The notes under the pieces were generated by a model. That model saw nothing but the letters and a program-made list of their open reading frames with translations, did not search any database and was not told the origin of the DNA. Of a stretch of 64,000 bases of DNA, positions 21,870 to 34,324 are shown one piece after another. Every line of letters begins with the position of its first letter. Position 1 is the first letter of the stretch. The position numbers and the translations under genes are program-made. The stretch is taken from the NCBI GenBank assembly GCA_018105865.1, contig CM030834.1:3671115-3735114 (forward strand), written 5' to 3'. The DNA comes from Metaphire vulgaris (Eukaryota > Annelida > Clitellata > Crassiclitellata > Megascolecidae).

Positions 21870-22400
21870 ATTGGGGGTTCCCAACCTGCCTGACCCCTTG
21901 GGGTGCGAGATAGCATTCCAGGGTGCGAGAGTGCATGATAACATTTCACTTTTATTGATTATTTATTTCTACAAACTTGCACTGAATTTCTAATCTATGG
22001 TTTGTTTCCTGTTTCCTGTTCATATTTTATACCACATCACTTGAAGAAATGGTTGGTGACAATGAATCTGTAATTCCAAGTGTGTGTGAAGAAATTGTAG
22101 ATCATTTGGAAAAACTATCAAAGTCATTTGATGGGTATTTTGGAGGAGGGGAACTGGAACAAAAATGGATAGGCTAAGGAAGATCTCTAGAGAATACCAT
22201 GATGATGCATGCATTAAGAGTCAAATCCAGAAATTCTGCACGGGATGACATGCGGATTGCAATCAGCAACAAAGTGCCAGTGTTACTGACCTGGATCGAA
22301 TGGGCGCATAGTAATTTCTTTTTAAAGATCAAAGAAAACTTTTCTAAAGGAATGAAAATCATAATCCCCAATTTATTTCATTTCTAATGCCTGATTTGTA
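21870..22400 (+). pseudogene. hAT transposase relic (ZBED/FAM200-like)
   Basis: Begins with a GGGGTTCCCAACCTGCC end. A plus-strand frame near 22035-22170 reads ESVIPSVCEEIVDHLEKLSK, SFDGYFGGGELEQKWIG, resembling the EHLEKL...F region of domesticated hAT transposases. A second scrap at 22217-22386 follows. Both are short and interrupted. I infer the identity from motif style only. Confidence 0.45.
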
Positions 22401-22489
22401 ATGCTTGAATTTTTAACTAATGAACTAGAAATATTTCAGTTTAATTTTATTAAGAAGGTTTACGAAAGGCCTAACCCTAAGCCTCCTAA

Positions 22490-22985
22490 GGCTTAAGGCT
22501 TCGCTCGCAGTGCAGGATAATACTAATCCAATACTTATACCTAATACTAATCAATACCCAATCATTGAATTCATGCTGAACAACATTTCAATTATCGCCA
22601 CCTAGCCAAGCTCTGCGCCACGTAATAATTAGGCCTATGTACGTTAAAATCACGCAACTGTGGCCATTTGTGACGCTGTACACGTATTTTTTGTGTACGT
22701 TAAAATGTACGTTAAAATTGCGCAACTACCTCAGGCTGCGAACAATTGTTACCAGTAGCAACGTCGTCGCACGCCCACCCCTCTGACGCTGCAATGACTC
22801 GACTAAACCGTGTTAAACTACGATTCTACGAACAATTGTTACCAATAGCAACGTCGTCTTCGAACATCGTCCACCAACGCATCGCGACGTAAGGACTAAA
22901 CGGTCTAAACCGTCTACCAATAGTCAACCAATCAGAACGCTTGAAGGTAACAGACAGAGAGACATACAGATAAGGATCTTAATAT
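22490..22985 (+). repeat. Dispersed repeat R2 (GCTTCGCTCGCAGTGCAGG start)
   Basis: Starts GGCTTCGCTCGCAGTGCAGG, contains a ~33-bp ACGAACAATTGTTACCAATA unit twice, and ends ACAGACAGAGAGACATACAG then ATAAGGATCTTAATATTATAG. A longer copy is at 52965-53562. Unclassified interspersed repeat, no coding frame. Confidence 0.7.
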
Positions 22986-23129
22986 TATAGATGTCTTATA
23001 TGGTTAAACCGCCATGTGTAATCATAGTCGTAAACTACTACTACCTCAACCACTCAAAAAAATTGAATTTCTAAAATAGTTTTGGCTCCTGACACCACAA
23101 TAATCCCTGTTGACTGTCAGGGCCAAAGA

Positions 23130-23338
23130 CATGGAACAATCTACTGATGTCTGTTAAATCATGCTGTTCTCTGTCATCCTTCAAGAAAATTCTAAAGACT
23201 TCTTCCATGTATTTTGTTTTCTTTTTTATATGATTACTGTTGTTTAATTTTATTTGTAGGCCTAAAGCTGGACTCTGTAATGTGTCCTTGCTTCTGACAT
23301 TTGGTAGGCTAATATGGCGCATAAGAAATTGTCAGTTG

Positions 23339-23377
<39 letters not shown>

Positions 23378-24026
23378 GTTATTATTAATGCTTGTGCTCT
23401 CTAACTCGTAGTGCATAAAGTCGTTGTCTTATGTGATAGATCACATAATAGAGAGAGAGAGAGAGAGAGAGGAGGAGGAGTAGAGAAGGGAAAGGAATTG
23501 TATTGCTTGTACCCGTGGGTATCCCAATGGATGTACATCTAAGGGAAACGAGAGAATTTCCTTTTGCGAAATGAAGAAATAATCGAATTATTGAGAGATG
23601 AGATCCTCTGGAGATGAAAAATCACATCGTGAACACAAACAGAGCGACATCCGATCAAGGGAAAAATCTTCTCTGTCGTTTTTAAGATAATAAAAAGACA
23701 CAAATGATTGTCGGTAAAATATATTCGCTAATTTGGCTTTCGCAGATTTATAGCCTAACTGCAATTTTCGCCTAGTTCTTTTTCTAAATATATACAGTAA
23801 TAGGCTATTAGGGCCTACATGCATTTTCTTGTCTTACATACTATAATGTCGCTATGACAGTTAGTCCTATCTTCATTTAGGCATAATTGTATTTTCGCAG
23901 TGGCGTATAGCTATTGTATCTTCGACTGATTTCGTGGTCGCTTTAGACTAATTGAAAGTAAACACTTTCCTGCTGTAAAATGTTCTTTTTCCATTAGTTT
24001 ATGCTCCATTTGTTCAAAATCCTTGG
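23130..24026. other. Non-coding start of copy B
   Basis: Parallel to 1-932. Contains a shortened AAT/ATT tract (23338-23390) and a GA tract (23451-23470). No gene. Confidence 0.6.
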
Positions 24027-24445
24027 GGGCCGTCCATATAGTACGTACGCAAAAGAGTAATATTTTCACCACCCCTCCCCCTGTTGCACACCGTACATTT
24101 TGGTTACCCCCTATGCGTACGTACAAATTAACAACACCCCCGGCACGGTGAAAATTAATTTTTAGCCATAGACAAAAAGCATTTGTTCACTATTAAACTA
24201 AAGGTTTTTAATATTTAAAAAACCGTGGGAACAATAGCTGGGACCCTTTATTTGACCGTGAGAAAGTAATTGTGTTCAAATCAAATGTTTGTGTGAATAT
24301 ACCAGCCTTCTATCTATTTATAAATTTGAATGTGCGTACCCATAAATTCAGTCGTGACCCCTCCCCCCGTACGCTTCCGTACGCAAAATCGCCTAAATCT
24401 CAAACCCCCTTCCCCTTCGGTGCGTATGTACTATATGGACGGCCC
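24027..24445. mobile_element. MITE with CCGTCCATATAGTAC ends, copy B
   Basis: Counterpart of 933-1348 with the same inverted ends and CTTG to the right. Confidence 0.8.
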
Positions 24446-24563
24446 CTTGCAGTAAAAACGCGTTTCTTTCTCGGCCCCACCTTCTGTTTGAACAATTTGC
24501 ATTTTGCGGCCTCTTGTACTGCTATAGAGTGCTAATGTCATGAATTCGTATGGCACATCTAGA

Positions 24564-24749
24564 CAGTGGCGGTTCCACCGGGGGGCAGGGGGCCCGTGCC
24601 CCCTATTGAGTGCCTGGCCCCCCAGTGCCCCCCCAGTTGGGACCCTATACTTAATGCTACATGCATTAAACAACAAATGGTTGGCCCCCATGATTAGAAG
24701 TTGCCACCCCAACGGTCCCCCCACTTGCCAAATCCTAGAGCCGCCACTG
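24564..24749. mobile_element. hAT-like MITE, complete, with perfect 8-bp duplication
   Basis: Ends CAGTGGCGGTTCCACC and GAGCCGCCACTG. Flanks are CATCTAGA on both sides. Copy A retains only its left 72 bp. Confidence 0.92.
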
Positions 24750-24791
24750 CATCTAGACCCCAATTTGTAGGTTTCGGTGTCTATCAAATCC

Positions 24792-24794
24792 CTC

Positions 24795-24862
<68 letters not shown>
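24792..24862. repeat. TCTG / TC compound microsatellite
   Basis: About seven TCTG units followed by TC repeats. Missing from copy A, where a deletion spans it. Confidence 0.97.
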
Positions 24863-24864
<2 letters not shown>

Positions 24865-25640
24865 CCTTTCTAAAGTGGTCAATCCACAATATAGAAGTCC
24901 TTTTCCACAAATCAAATTATGCCATCCATTGATCATCTTTGTTTCTCGATTTTTGCACCTTTTCTGAAAGCTCTACATCTCTTTTCAAAATGGATTTAAT
25001 GCCTGAACACAGTATTCTAGATGATGATATCATGTATAGTTTTACAATTATCTCTCTGTCTCGACTCACTAGTAATACGCTGGCGGGAACGTTCTAGCTC
25101 GAACATACTTCTATGGTTTTCTATTATTAGCCAATAGCCACACCTCCATGGTTACGTCATGGTAATACAGTGCGACAACGTATTTTAACGTATGCATATG
25201 TTACCGTACGCGTATTATACGTATTTTATCATCGGAAATATAAAATACGTATAAGACGTCAGCAAAGAAACTCAGCAAAATTGCAACATCATCATCGAAA
25301 ATGTACAGATTCAGCAGGTGGAAGGTTAAAAGTACCTTCGGAGCAGCCGGGCTCAATTCCCCCTCAAAATTACAAATCCCCAAATTACAAATTCCCCTTG
25401 TTAATTTGCTCCCTTGTAGACTTAGTATTATATTCAGCTTTTCATCCTTTGTGTTAGGCATAGCTATCATTGATTACGTCACGGTCAGTGTTATTTTGAA
25501 TCAATATCAGTCTCGGTTCAGTTCAGATTAGTAGCAAAATATTCTCCCCCTCCCCCGTTTTTTTCCGGGCGCAGCTGCGCCCGCCTTAAATAGGGATAGA
25601 AGCCCCTGCTTGGGAGTTACAGTACATCGCAGACGACGGT
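24863..25640. other. Non-coding duplicated stretch
   Basis: From about 24957 it matches 1550-2260 of copy A. No gene or classified repeat. Confidence 0.5.
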
Positions 25641-26196
25641 CGAAATGAGAAGGAGATCAGAATAAGAATAGGTTTAGCCAAGGAAGCCTTTTGGAAGATG
25701 AAAGAGCTCATGAGAAAAGAACTCAACAATCGAGCGCAAGAAAAGACTCATCCAATGTCACATCTTCCCAGTGCTGACTTATGGATGCGAAACCTCGATA
25801 ATGAACAGGAAAATTGTGAAAAAGAACATGACCTTTGAATTTATATGGCGCTACAGAGGGATTCTGACAATTCTCAGCTGGATGGACAAAGTTACAAACG
25901 GCAGAGTCCTAGAAAGAAGCAAAACAACAGCAATGGGGAAACGGGAAATAATACGAAGAAAAATGTCCTACTATGCTGGTCACGTCATGAGAGGTTCGGC
26001 CGGAGACCTACCACTGATAACAATGGAAGGTAGAATAGAAGGAACAAGGGGAAGGGGTCGACCGAGGAGAAGCTGGATGGACGACACCTTTGACGGGACA
26101 AACACAAAGAACTATGGAACCCTAAAAAGAGTGGCAGAAGATAGAGACAAATGGAGGAAAATGACTGTCAACCCTCTGATAGAGGACGACACATAA
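25640..26196 (+). pseudogene. LINE reverse transcriptase C-terminal fragment, copy B
   Basis: Uninterrupted equivalent of 4411-4956. A base insertion breaks the frame near 25728 (after LMRKELN). The rest reads MLTYGCETSIMNRKIVKKNM through GRGRPRRSWMDD to NPLIEDDT and stop. Confidence 0.85.
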
Positions 26197-26314
26197 AAGA
26201 AAGAAGATAATACGCCTACGGTAGAATCTTGGTGTTTCTAGATGAAGACAGGGTACCTCGCTTTGACTTAACCTTGGATCAAAAGGTGGGGACCCAACCT
26301 CTATACCATGGTTT

Positions 26315-26505
26315 CAGTGGCGGCTCCACCGGGGGGCCCAGGGGTGCCAGTGCCCCCTATTGAGTGCCTGGGCCACCCCAGTGGCCTCCCTGTTGGGACC
26401 CTATACTTAATGCTACATACATTAAACAACAAATGGTTGACCCCCATGATTAGAAGTTGCCACCCCCAACGCCCCCCCACTTGCCAAATCCTGGAGCCGC
26501 CACTG
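26315..26505. mobile_element. hAT-like MITE, CAGTGGCGGCTCC ends, copy B
   Basis: Flanks CATGGTTT and CATGCTTT. Counterpart of 5058-5254 in copy A. Confidence 0.87.
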
Positions 26506-26509
26506 CATG

Positions 26510-26985
26510 CTTTCCCAAACATTTTGGAACTGCGGCCCACTCCAGCGGTTTTATAACGTGCCGCGATCCTAATCATAGCATACAATAACAAAACAATGCA
26601 TCAGGCCATCTGGCGAACGTTAGTTGAAAATAATCTTCTGAGCTTTGAATAAATGGCAAAATAAAAGCTCTCTGGTTCAGTTTGAATGAATATATAGCAA
26701 ATATATTAGGCAGAATTACTCATATTTTTGTCAAATAAGAAAATGAAAGAAATATATATTGAAATTTCTTTAAAATGTTCTTTTTAAAATTTTTTGCCAG
26801 AAACATACCTTTGTTACGCGTCATAAGAATCCATTAAGTATGGCAAAATCGCTTAACCGAAAGGTTTTACTGGGTCATTAAATAGATGTCCTATTGTTAT
26901 TGGAGTTTCAGAGCAAAATGGTAGGAATACGCTTTTCTCGCGTTAATTCGAAATAAAGTCAAATTAAAAAGTAGGCCTACTATAA
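26510..26985 (+). mobile_element. Family F3 element, partial, copy B
   Basis: TTCCCAAACATTTTGGAACTG to AAAGTAGGCCTACT, matching 5262-5735. Confidence 0.6.
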
Positions 26986-28431
26986 TCATAGGACCTATAT
27001 GCAAAACTACACCGTTATTATAATTATTTTAAGTCTTATTAAACGAACGTTGTCAGTCTTAAATATAGCCCAGAGTCAACATGGCTGTTTGCCAATATCA
27101 ACATTTCAAATTCCGATAAACCATTTTAAATCTATCCAGGTATATTTACACGTTGAAATCATTACTATAATAGATGTGAAAGAGATTGCATCTCGAAATC
27201 CAGAAGACGTAAATGATTGATTCGAAACCCCAGGGTAATAAAAGTCGTGAATTTTCGTCTTCACTGACGTTATTTCATTAATGTTTAACAGACTGAGCAG
27301 ATAAGGCTACATCACCCTAGTCACAATAGCGATCTCTTTCTCGATTAGGCCGACTATTTCAAAATCAGAGCAAAGAACAGAGAATGAATGCTTTATTTAC
27401 ATAAGTAATTTTTCAATTTTCTCTTAATATATCCACAGAAAAGGGATTAATGATCATCCGAATGTCTGCTACATTGTCAATGGGAGAACTATCCAAACAT
27501 TGATACGTCCAACTATTTGTACATCAAATCCTGAATTTTCTGGAACATCGGAGCTAATTAAGAGCTTTCAATGCAATCTCATAATTCATTAATACTCTTC
27601 TAGGAACTATTTAAGAGCTAATTAAAGTGTAGCTCGACGCTTTATAGTTATACAGACGATCAACAGACAGAAGTCGAGCTACACTTTAATTAGCCTGATC
27701 CAAGGAAATCTGAGATCGGCTGAGAGAAAGAGAAAGAGGAGATTCTTCTAGAAAAGCATAAATAGATATCTATAGTTAACAATGTTGCCACACTTCTTGG
27801 GCGTTTTACAAGATCTTGGGTTTTTGATACGCACTTGGGATATGGGAGGGAAGAGTTTCTGACGATCTTGGCTTTTTGCCTGCGTTTATTGTATGCAAAA
27901 TACAGGATTTTCTGCGTAGTTCTGGAGATTTCTCGTGGAATCTCGGTTTTTCTTGTGTTTTTTCGGGAATTTTCAGAGTCTTTGTAGTGTAGCAAAATCT
28001 TTTTACTTTAGATTGATCTATGTAAATTGTGAAAACAGACCGAATGTGTTGCGTCGATGGAGACGGAGTGGAGCGAAAATGGCGACGACCTTTTTGCCCG
28101 TCAAGCTTTATCGCTTGGTCATTGCCAAAAACTCTAAATTTCTGCAAAAATATTGAAATTTGGGCAATAATGGCAAAAATATGTCCAAAAACTACCCAAA
28201 ATGCATGATTTTATTTAGGGTGTTCTGAACGGTTTTGAGGGCAGTCTGGGCTTTTTCAAAAAATCTTAGTGATAACACTGATGGTTAACCTCAGAGCTGT
28301 CTGTGTAGATAGCTATAGAGCTTTGGTTAATCTATGTCAGCGCTATCTATTTAGGTATATAGATCTTGCCTATATCTCAGAGGAACACAGTAGGCTATGC
28401 ATGGATTGGGAAGCAGTGACGCAGCCTAGAA
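26986..28431. other. Non-coding duplicated stretch, copy B
   Basis: Matches 5736-7097. It has about 90 bp (27052-27141) not present in copy A between AAACGAACGTTG and TTGAAATCATTAC. No gene recognised. Confidence 0.5.
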
Positions 28432-29150
28432 CAGCGGTTCTCAACCCTTTTTTGTGGCGAAGGACCACTTGGCAGGGTTTAATCTAGGCCGCTTCCGGGA
28501 GAAAAATTACCCTTCCTCCCGGAAATTTCAAATTCCCGGAAATTTTGGCACACTACAGCAGCCCCTAGCTGACTTCCCCCGGTCTTGTCAGTTCCCCCGG
28601 GCTTGTCAGTTCCCTTCGGAGTCCGGGACTCTCTAGATTAAACACTGGCCCTTGGAGATGTTGATCTTACATGACGGACCACCTCCATTGGCAGTGCCGA
28701 AGATGTTCGTTCACGCGGCGAGTAGGGAGTCTGCGGGAGCCTCATAAGCTCCCCCCACCGGGGTCTGTGGGAACCCCAGTCACCAAAGCATGTGGTTGTA
28801 TTTGCCACTAAAAGGTGACTAAATCAAGCCTGTTGTTGGCCTATTTTTAGCGTCAACTTAATCCTAAAATACGAGTAGCGCATAGATTTCCGCAACACGT
28901 TCCTTCGCATTTAAAATAAAAACTATTATTATTATAAACAATATTTAATTGATTTGAATGTAAGCCTTGAGCTTGTATACTTTAATACAATTTGTCCAAA
29001 CGAGGGCAATGTTTGAATGACTCAACCTCAGTTCATCTTCAACTTCAAATTTAGGCTTTGCTCGCGGACAATCAAGCTGAAAACCAACCAAGCGGACAAC
29101 CAATGGTCGCGGACCACTGGTGGTCCGCGGACCTGAGTTGAGAACCTCTG
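28432..29150. mobile_element. hAT-like element with nested F2 MITE, copy B
   Basis: CAGCGGTTCTCAACCC and GAGAACCTCTG are the inverted ends. The F2 MITE is nested at 28473-28647 as in copy A, so that nesting predates the duplication. Confidence 0.68.
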
Positions 29151-29399
29151 GAATAGAAGATTTCGAATTTTTGACTCGTTTGATTTATTTGAATTCTTAG
29201 ATGTTCAGATGTTCAATACTGTGCTTGGTAAATTTTAGTCTTACTCACCGGTTTATTGACTAGTTGGTCCGGATTAGGTGCAGTTTAGGTGCTTTAAATA
29301 TTTATAGTTGTTTTCATCTCAAGAATGCACGCAGGACTGTCAGGCATGGTTAAATGTAATATGAAAACTGCACCGTTTACAACAAAGAAGTAAAAGAAA

Positions 29400-30188
29400 G
29401 CTCTAAGGAAATTGTTTCAGTGGTCTGTGGACTGGCAGATGCTTTTCAATGTTGATAAATGTTCTGTAATGCATGTTGGGAAGTCTAATAATGGTAATGA
29501 ATATTCTTCAAGGGGGAAGGTTCTAACCACAACAGAAAAAGAGAGACTTGGGGATAATCATCCATAGAAGTATGAATCCATCTCACCAATGCATGGAGGC
29601 AGCAAAAAAGGGAAACCAAATGTTGGGAATGGTGAAAAGGACAATTGTGAGTCGTAACAAAGAGATAATCATTAAACTTTATAAGTCATTAGTAAGGCCT
29701 CATCTAGAATACTGTGTTCAGGCTTGGAATCCATTCTTGAAAAAAAGATATAGAACTTTTAGAAAAAGTGCAAAGACGAGCAACGAAGATGGTCAATGGG
29801 TGCCATAATTTAAGCTACGAAAAAAGACTTCAATATTGTGGACTGACAACATTAGAAAGGAGAAGAGAGAGAGGGGATTTGATAGAAACATACAAAATAA
29901 TGATTGGGAAAGTAGATGTGCCACATGATCGGTTCTTTACATTGGCACACTATAGCAGCACAAGAGGCCACAAGTGCAAATTGTTTAAGCAGAGGGTTGG
30001 TCCAAGAAAGAAAAACTTTTTAGTGCAAGGGTTGTGGACAAATGGAACAGTTTGGACGAGGTGGGAGTGACAGTTTAAACAGTAAACGGATTCAAAGGCT
30101 ATCTCGATAAACTAGGTTATTGAATGCAGATGGTTACATCAGTGGTTTTCACACAGGCTTACTTGGCCTCCTAAACCACTTAAAATCA

Positions 30189-30219
<31 letters not shown>
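29400..30219 (+). mobile_element. 5'-truncated LINE insertion, copy B only
   Basis: Reads ALRKLFQWSVDWQMLFNVDK, then (after breaks) IIKLYKSLVRPHLEYCVQAW, VQRRATKMVNGCHNLSYEKR and RRERGDLIETYKIM. This is the C-terminal reverse-transcriptase tail of CR1-like non-LTR elements. It ends in an ATT tract. Copy A shows the uninterrupted site near 8058. Frameshifts are present, so it is dead. Confidence 0.88.
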
Positions 30220-30221
<2 letters not shown>

Positions 30222-30789
30222 ACTGTTGCGCGACTTAATGACTTTGTATTTAATATCTGTTTGCTGGACTTGCCAGCCTTTATTAATGTCTTGTTTTTTC
30301 TATCGTATAAAATATACTGGAAATTGCATCTCACTAATGATGTATCCGATAGACCAAGTGAGCCAATAGCATTTCAGCCAATACAGGTCCTTGAAAGTAT
30401 GCACTGCAACTGACAATATCGGTTTTACGGGAGCCTTAGGGTTAACAAACTCAGCCAACGAGTTAGAACATGCCTGGTCAACTCATGGAAATCTGCCTCA
30501 CAAAAATTCAAAACATTATTTTAATTCTTCGCGCTCTTTGACTGGGTTGGAATATTCGTCAAAAACGTTTAATGTCATATTTATTACGACTTGAAAATGC
30601 ACTGCTAATGTTTAAAAGTTCGCTAATAGGTATTAGGCCTATGCAAAATAAAATTTGCAAATTTAAAATCAAATTGAATACGGACGCAGACTTGACGCCT
30701 CTGATCTGGTCTCAGTCAATACATTGAAAGCTGAAAGTTGAAAGCTTCTAGTCTGCCCAACCCCCAACCGACTTTAGAGGCCCTATAGT
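30220..30789. other. Non-coding duplicated stretch, copy B
   Basis: Matches 8060-8546. Copy B has about 55 extra bases (30299-30353). No gene. Confidence 0.5.
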
Positions 30790-31250
30790 ACTATTTTCTG
30801 TTATTTTTCTTTCAAAAAAAGTTATCTTATTTCGCAATATCGCAAGGGAAGCGTATTCAAGACCATTTTGCTCTGAAACTCCACTAACAATAGGGAATCT
30901 CTAGTTCCACTGGAAGTTTTACCCAGCGGTTAAGCGATTTTGCCATATTCATAGGATTTTTCAGAAGCCTAACAAAGGTGTGTTCCTGGCAAAATTTAAA
31001 AAAGATAATTTTCAAGAAGTTTCAACATCTATTTCTCTTCTTTTGTCTTATTTGTCAAAATATGAATAATTATGTCTAATATATTTGCCATATTTTCATT
31101 CGAATTGAATGAGAACTTTTTGTTTTGCCATTTATTCAAAACTCAGAAGATTATTTTTAACTAACGTTCGCCAGATGGCCTAATGCATTTTTTTAATATT
31201 ACATGCTATAGTTAGTGTGGCTGAAGTGGGCCGCGGTTCCAAAATGTTCG
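30790..31250 (-). mobile_element. Family F3 element, inverted, copy B
   Basis: Counterpart of 8547-9040. Copy A and copy B diverge just after its end. Confidence 0.65.
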
Positions 31251-31460
31251 AGAACCCCTACTTCAGACTGCTTAATAATACACATGTTACATTGTACAGT
31301 CTGGGAGTGACTTTATTGCTGTATTTTAGTAGCTTGTAAGAAAATACCGGACACATGCATGTCCGGTATTGACTCAATTTTTTTCACCGGACAAATAAAC
31401 AAAATACCCGACAGTCCGGTTAAAAACCGGGCATCTGGCAACCCTACATGGATGTGCTAA
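31251..31460. other. Copy-B-only sequence with CCGGACA inverted motifs
   Basis: Contains ATACCGGACACATGCATGTC and ACCGGGCATCTGGCAACCC, the style of a small DNA element. Absent from copy A. Confidence 0.4.
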
Positions 31461-31474
31461 ACTGGCGTCACAGT

Positions 31475-31507
<33 letters not shown>

Positions 31508-31930
31508 GTCATCATCATCATCATAGATGCTTGCCAGCTCATTGGCGGCAATAGCTAGACACTTGGTTTTCCATTTATCTTTTTCCGTTGATAATCTCAT
31601 TCCATCTATTATTGTCATTTGATATCTCTCGAAGTCTTCTTTGATGTTATCTATCCACTTTTCCTGGGTCTTCCTCTTCCTCTTTTACCTTCTTAGTATG
31701 TGTAGAGTGCTTTATATGGGAGTCTGCTGCTTTTCATTCTATTTACGTGTCCATACCATCTAAGTCTTTTTGTTCTGATTTTATCTATTATTGTCTCTTT
31801 CATCCCCAGTCTTTTCCTGATGTCTTCATTTCTTATTCTTTGAAACAACTCATTTCTGCCACCAACAGTCTGTTTTCATCTGCTCTTTTTAATATCCGTG
31901 TTTCTGATCCATAAATAAAAGAGACTACAA
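31461..31930 (-). pseudogene. LINE reverse transcriptase C-terminal fragment, minus strand
   Basis: On the minus strand GSETRILKRADENRLLVAEM is followed, across breaks, by KRLGMKETIIDKIRTKRLRW-like sequence, a basic RPRK-like stretch and WKTKC. It ends in a GAT/ATC tract (31476-31525). Copy B only. Truncated and frameshifted. Confidence 0.75.
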
Positions 31931-31949
31931 ATAACCAAAGACCACAGAT

Positions 31950-32345
31950 GAAAACAACGGTATTCCGTTGTGTTGGTGCCGTCACGGCTGCCAGCACGTG
32001 TTTGTACGTGCCACGGTTTAGTCGCCGTTTTCGGCATTTTCCGACGCTATGCGCTTGGATTTTGCGCCAATCGCGAGGACTGCGTTCCACTCGTCGGTTT
32101 TCCGACGAATCTCTTGCCGTCCTCCTCTTTTCCATGTCGTTCTGGAATGTTTTAAGTCGGTCGCCGCCGTCGCCGCTGAGTGGATCGCCATTGTCCGCCA
32201 TTAATATGGCCGCCGCGTGCAACTCAATGGGACCGCGGTTGACGGCCGTTCCAGGACTTCGTTGGAGCCTCCATCTTCGTCGGATTTGCCGACTTCGGTG
32301 ACGAACTATTCTCTCGCGGAAGACCGCTACTTTGGATTCACCGCC
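31950..32345. repeat. Dispersed repeat R1, extra copy inside copy B
   Basis: Parallels 40730-41090: GCCAGCACGTGTTTGTACGT, GGATTTTGCGCCAATCGCGA, and GGCCGCCGCGTG. The minus-strand frame HAAAILMADNGDPLSGDGGD, RLKTFQNDMEKRRTARDSSE is open and aligns in frame with the other R1 copies. Confidence 0.65.
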
Positions 32346-33174
32346 GTATCTTACCGTGCGGCAGTGTTTATTCTAGACCCTTTTGTGTGTGTGGGGGGGA
32401 GGGGAATCCCCCACCAAGTTTGAAAATTCCCCCTCCAAATTTCTATATGTTGCATTGGGGGATGGAAATTTCTTTCCAAAAGTGTGACGTTACCAAATGC
32501 TTCAGCTTCTATTTGATAAAGAAAACCAAATCAAATAATTAGAACTGGAATCAAATTGCAGATTATGCTAAATCCTTTAGGAAACAAAAGGGTTAACCCA
32601 AAAGTGTGACGAGAGGTTTTTTATTTTGGAGAGGGGAAAAAGTGAAGGATGTGACCATATAGAAGAGTATTTTAAAGATAAGGAAGGATGTGATGACTTT
32701 TTTGGCTCGTCACCACATTCGAGAAGAAAATTATATCAGGATTACCTTTCTTTGCTCGTCAAGGTTTTTGGGCAGAGAAACCTTCTCCCCCAAACATTTC
32801 AAACTCCCTCCAATGTCAAGGTGGCTAGAAAAAACACTGCCGTGCGTAGAACTCCTACTATATCAACTCGCGGACCTTTAGCATCATCTTCCGTTCCTCG
32901 CTGACGTGTCAATGTTGCAGTTTTCTTGTGAAGGACCGTTTCTTAATGACTCGGCACCGGATTTCGTCACGGCATCGAGTTCTTTCTTTCATCAGAGTGG
33001 ATTTTCGACAACGCCACCTTCCATTTCAACGTCAATCATTCCCAGATTTTTCAACCATTTTCAGACAATGCAAAGTAGTACAAGTTAATTAGGTCTAGCA
33101 GAGGCAAGTTAAGTTAAGCAGCATTCTAGTCAAATGCCATAATATAACTGCCTAAGATCATCAAGGATAATTTA
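32346..33174. other. Non-coding stretch with a decayed F2-like piece
   Basis: A CAGTGTTTATTCTAGACCC end (32361) with a C-rich interior lacks a clear right end. From 32770 it matches 9041-9330 and 9488-9596, including the empty site of the copy A MITE. Confidence 0.5.
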
Positions 33175-33523
33175 TAGGGTTGTGCGTTAATTGCGATTAT
33201 CCCGCATATGCAATCGCATATCTAAAAAGTTTTTATCGCGCCGCATTTTCTTCGTTTTTCCCACATATGCGATTTCTGCATAAAAATGCGGCAATTTCAT
33301 CCGCATTTTCAGCTGTTTTCGTCACATATGTAGCGCTTTTTGCCAGTTTCCTTATAGGCCTATTTGGGATAGATTCACCGGAGATTAGCGCCTGTTTGGA
33401 TTACTTTTTGCTCGTCAGCCTTTTTTACCCAAAAAACACCGCAATTTCCGCAAATATGCGGGGTGAAATAGGCGCAAAAATTGGAGATCGAGTCACATAA
33501 ATTGAAAATTTCCGCGTATTCTC

Positions 33524-33565
<42 letters not shown>
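33175..33565. mobile_element. CGCATATGCG-rich unclassified element, copy B
   Basis: Counterpart of 9597-9975, with a longer AT tract (33528-33562). It lies directly 3' of the arylsulfatase stop codon, so the gene's 3' UTR probably runs into it. Confidence 0.5.
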
Positions 33566-33650
33566 CCCTATAATTTCAATATCGAACGAATGAAAGTATA
33601 GAAATATCCGTTGTCACTACACGTCAATGTCACCGATTTCCCTGCGAGCT

Positions 33651-34018
33651 TTACGCGCGTTCACTGGACACGTGCAGATGGCCGTACGCTGGATCAACGC
33701 AGTCACAGAACGGAAAATTGCAGCACGGCTGTAACCACGGCCGTGGAACCATCTTGCCGACGCTGTACTGGCTCGGCACCGTTTCCACGCCGTCGACGTG
33801 AGATCGAACGGCATGGCCAATCACCTGGATGATCTCCTGGTTCTCTGGATCGTCGGCGTTCAGAGGGATCGTCTCAGATGGATCCTTTGCGATGTTGTAG
33901 AGGAGCGGGGGGTCGTGGCGTATCACGTGACGCTCGTTACAGTGGCACATGAATCCGCATCCCTCGGTGTCGTCGGTCCACCGAGGGGTGGCGTAGAGAA
34001 CCTTAAACACGTCTTCTC
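33651..34018 (-). CDS. Arylsulfatase exon 6 (C-terminus)
   Basis: Acceptor GTCCAG then GAGAAGACG. Encodes [36 protein letters not shown], then [13 protein letters not shown] and a short tail SSERA with the stop at 33651-33653. The Cys-rich PWLQPCC end is typical of STS-like proteins. Confidence 0.9.
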
Positions 34019-34289
34019 CTGGACAGTTTCATGAAATTGCAGGCAGTTTAACAGCCAGCCAGCCTATTATTATTTTTTTTATCAGGGCCACCTTAACCAC
34101 CAGGCAGTTTAGGCACTGCCTAGGGGCGAAATATTTTGTAGGGGCGAAATAAAACGGGGATGAAAATTTTCCATGAGCGAATAACGTTTTTTTGCTCGTC
34201 AGACTTTTTCCGTATGTGAATGATGATGGGCCAAAATTTCCGAAAATGAAAATCTGCCTAGGTCGCCCAAAATTCTAAAGATGGCCCTG

Positions 34290-34324
<35 letters not shown>

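Noticed and set aside
14660..23129. Search for a second sulfatase exon 1 upstream of copy A
   Set aside because: No CSPSR or ADDLG-like coding sequence seen on the minus strand in this interval.
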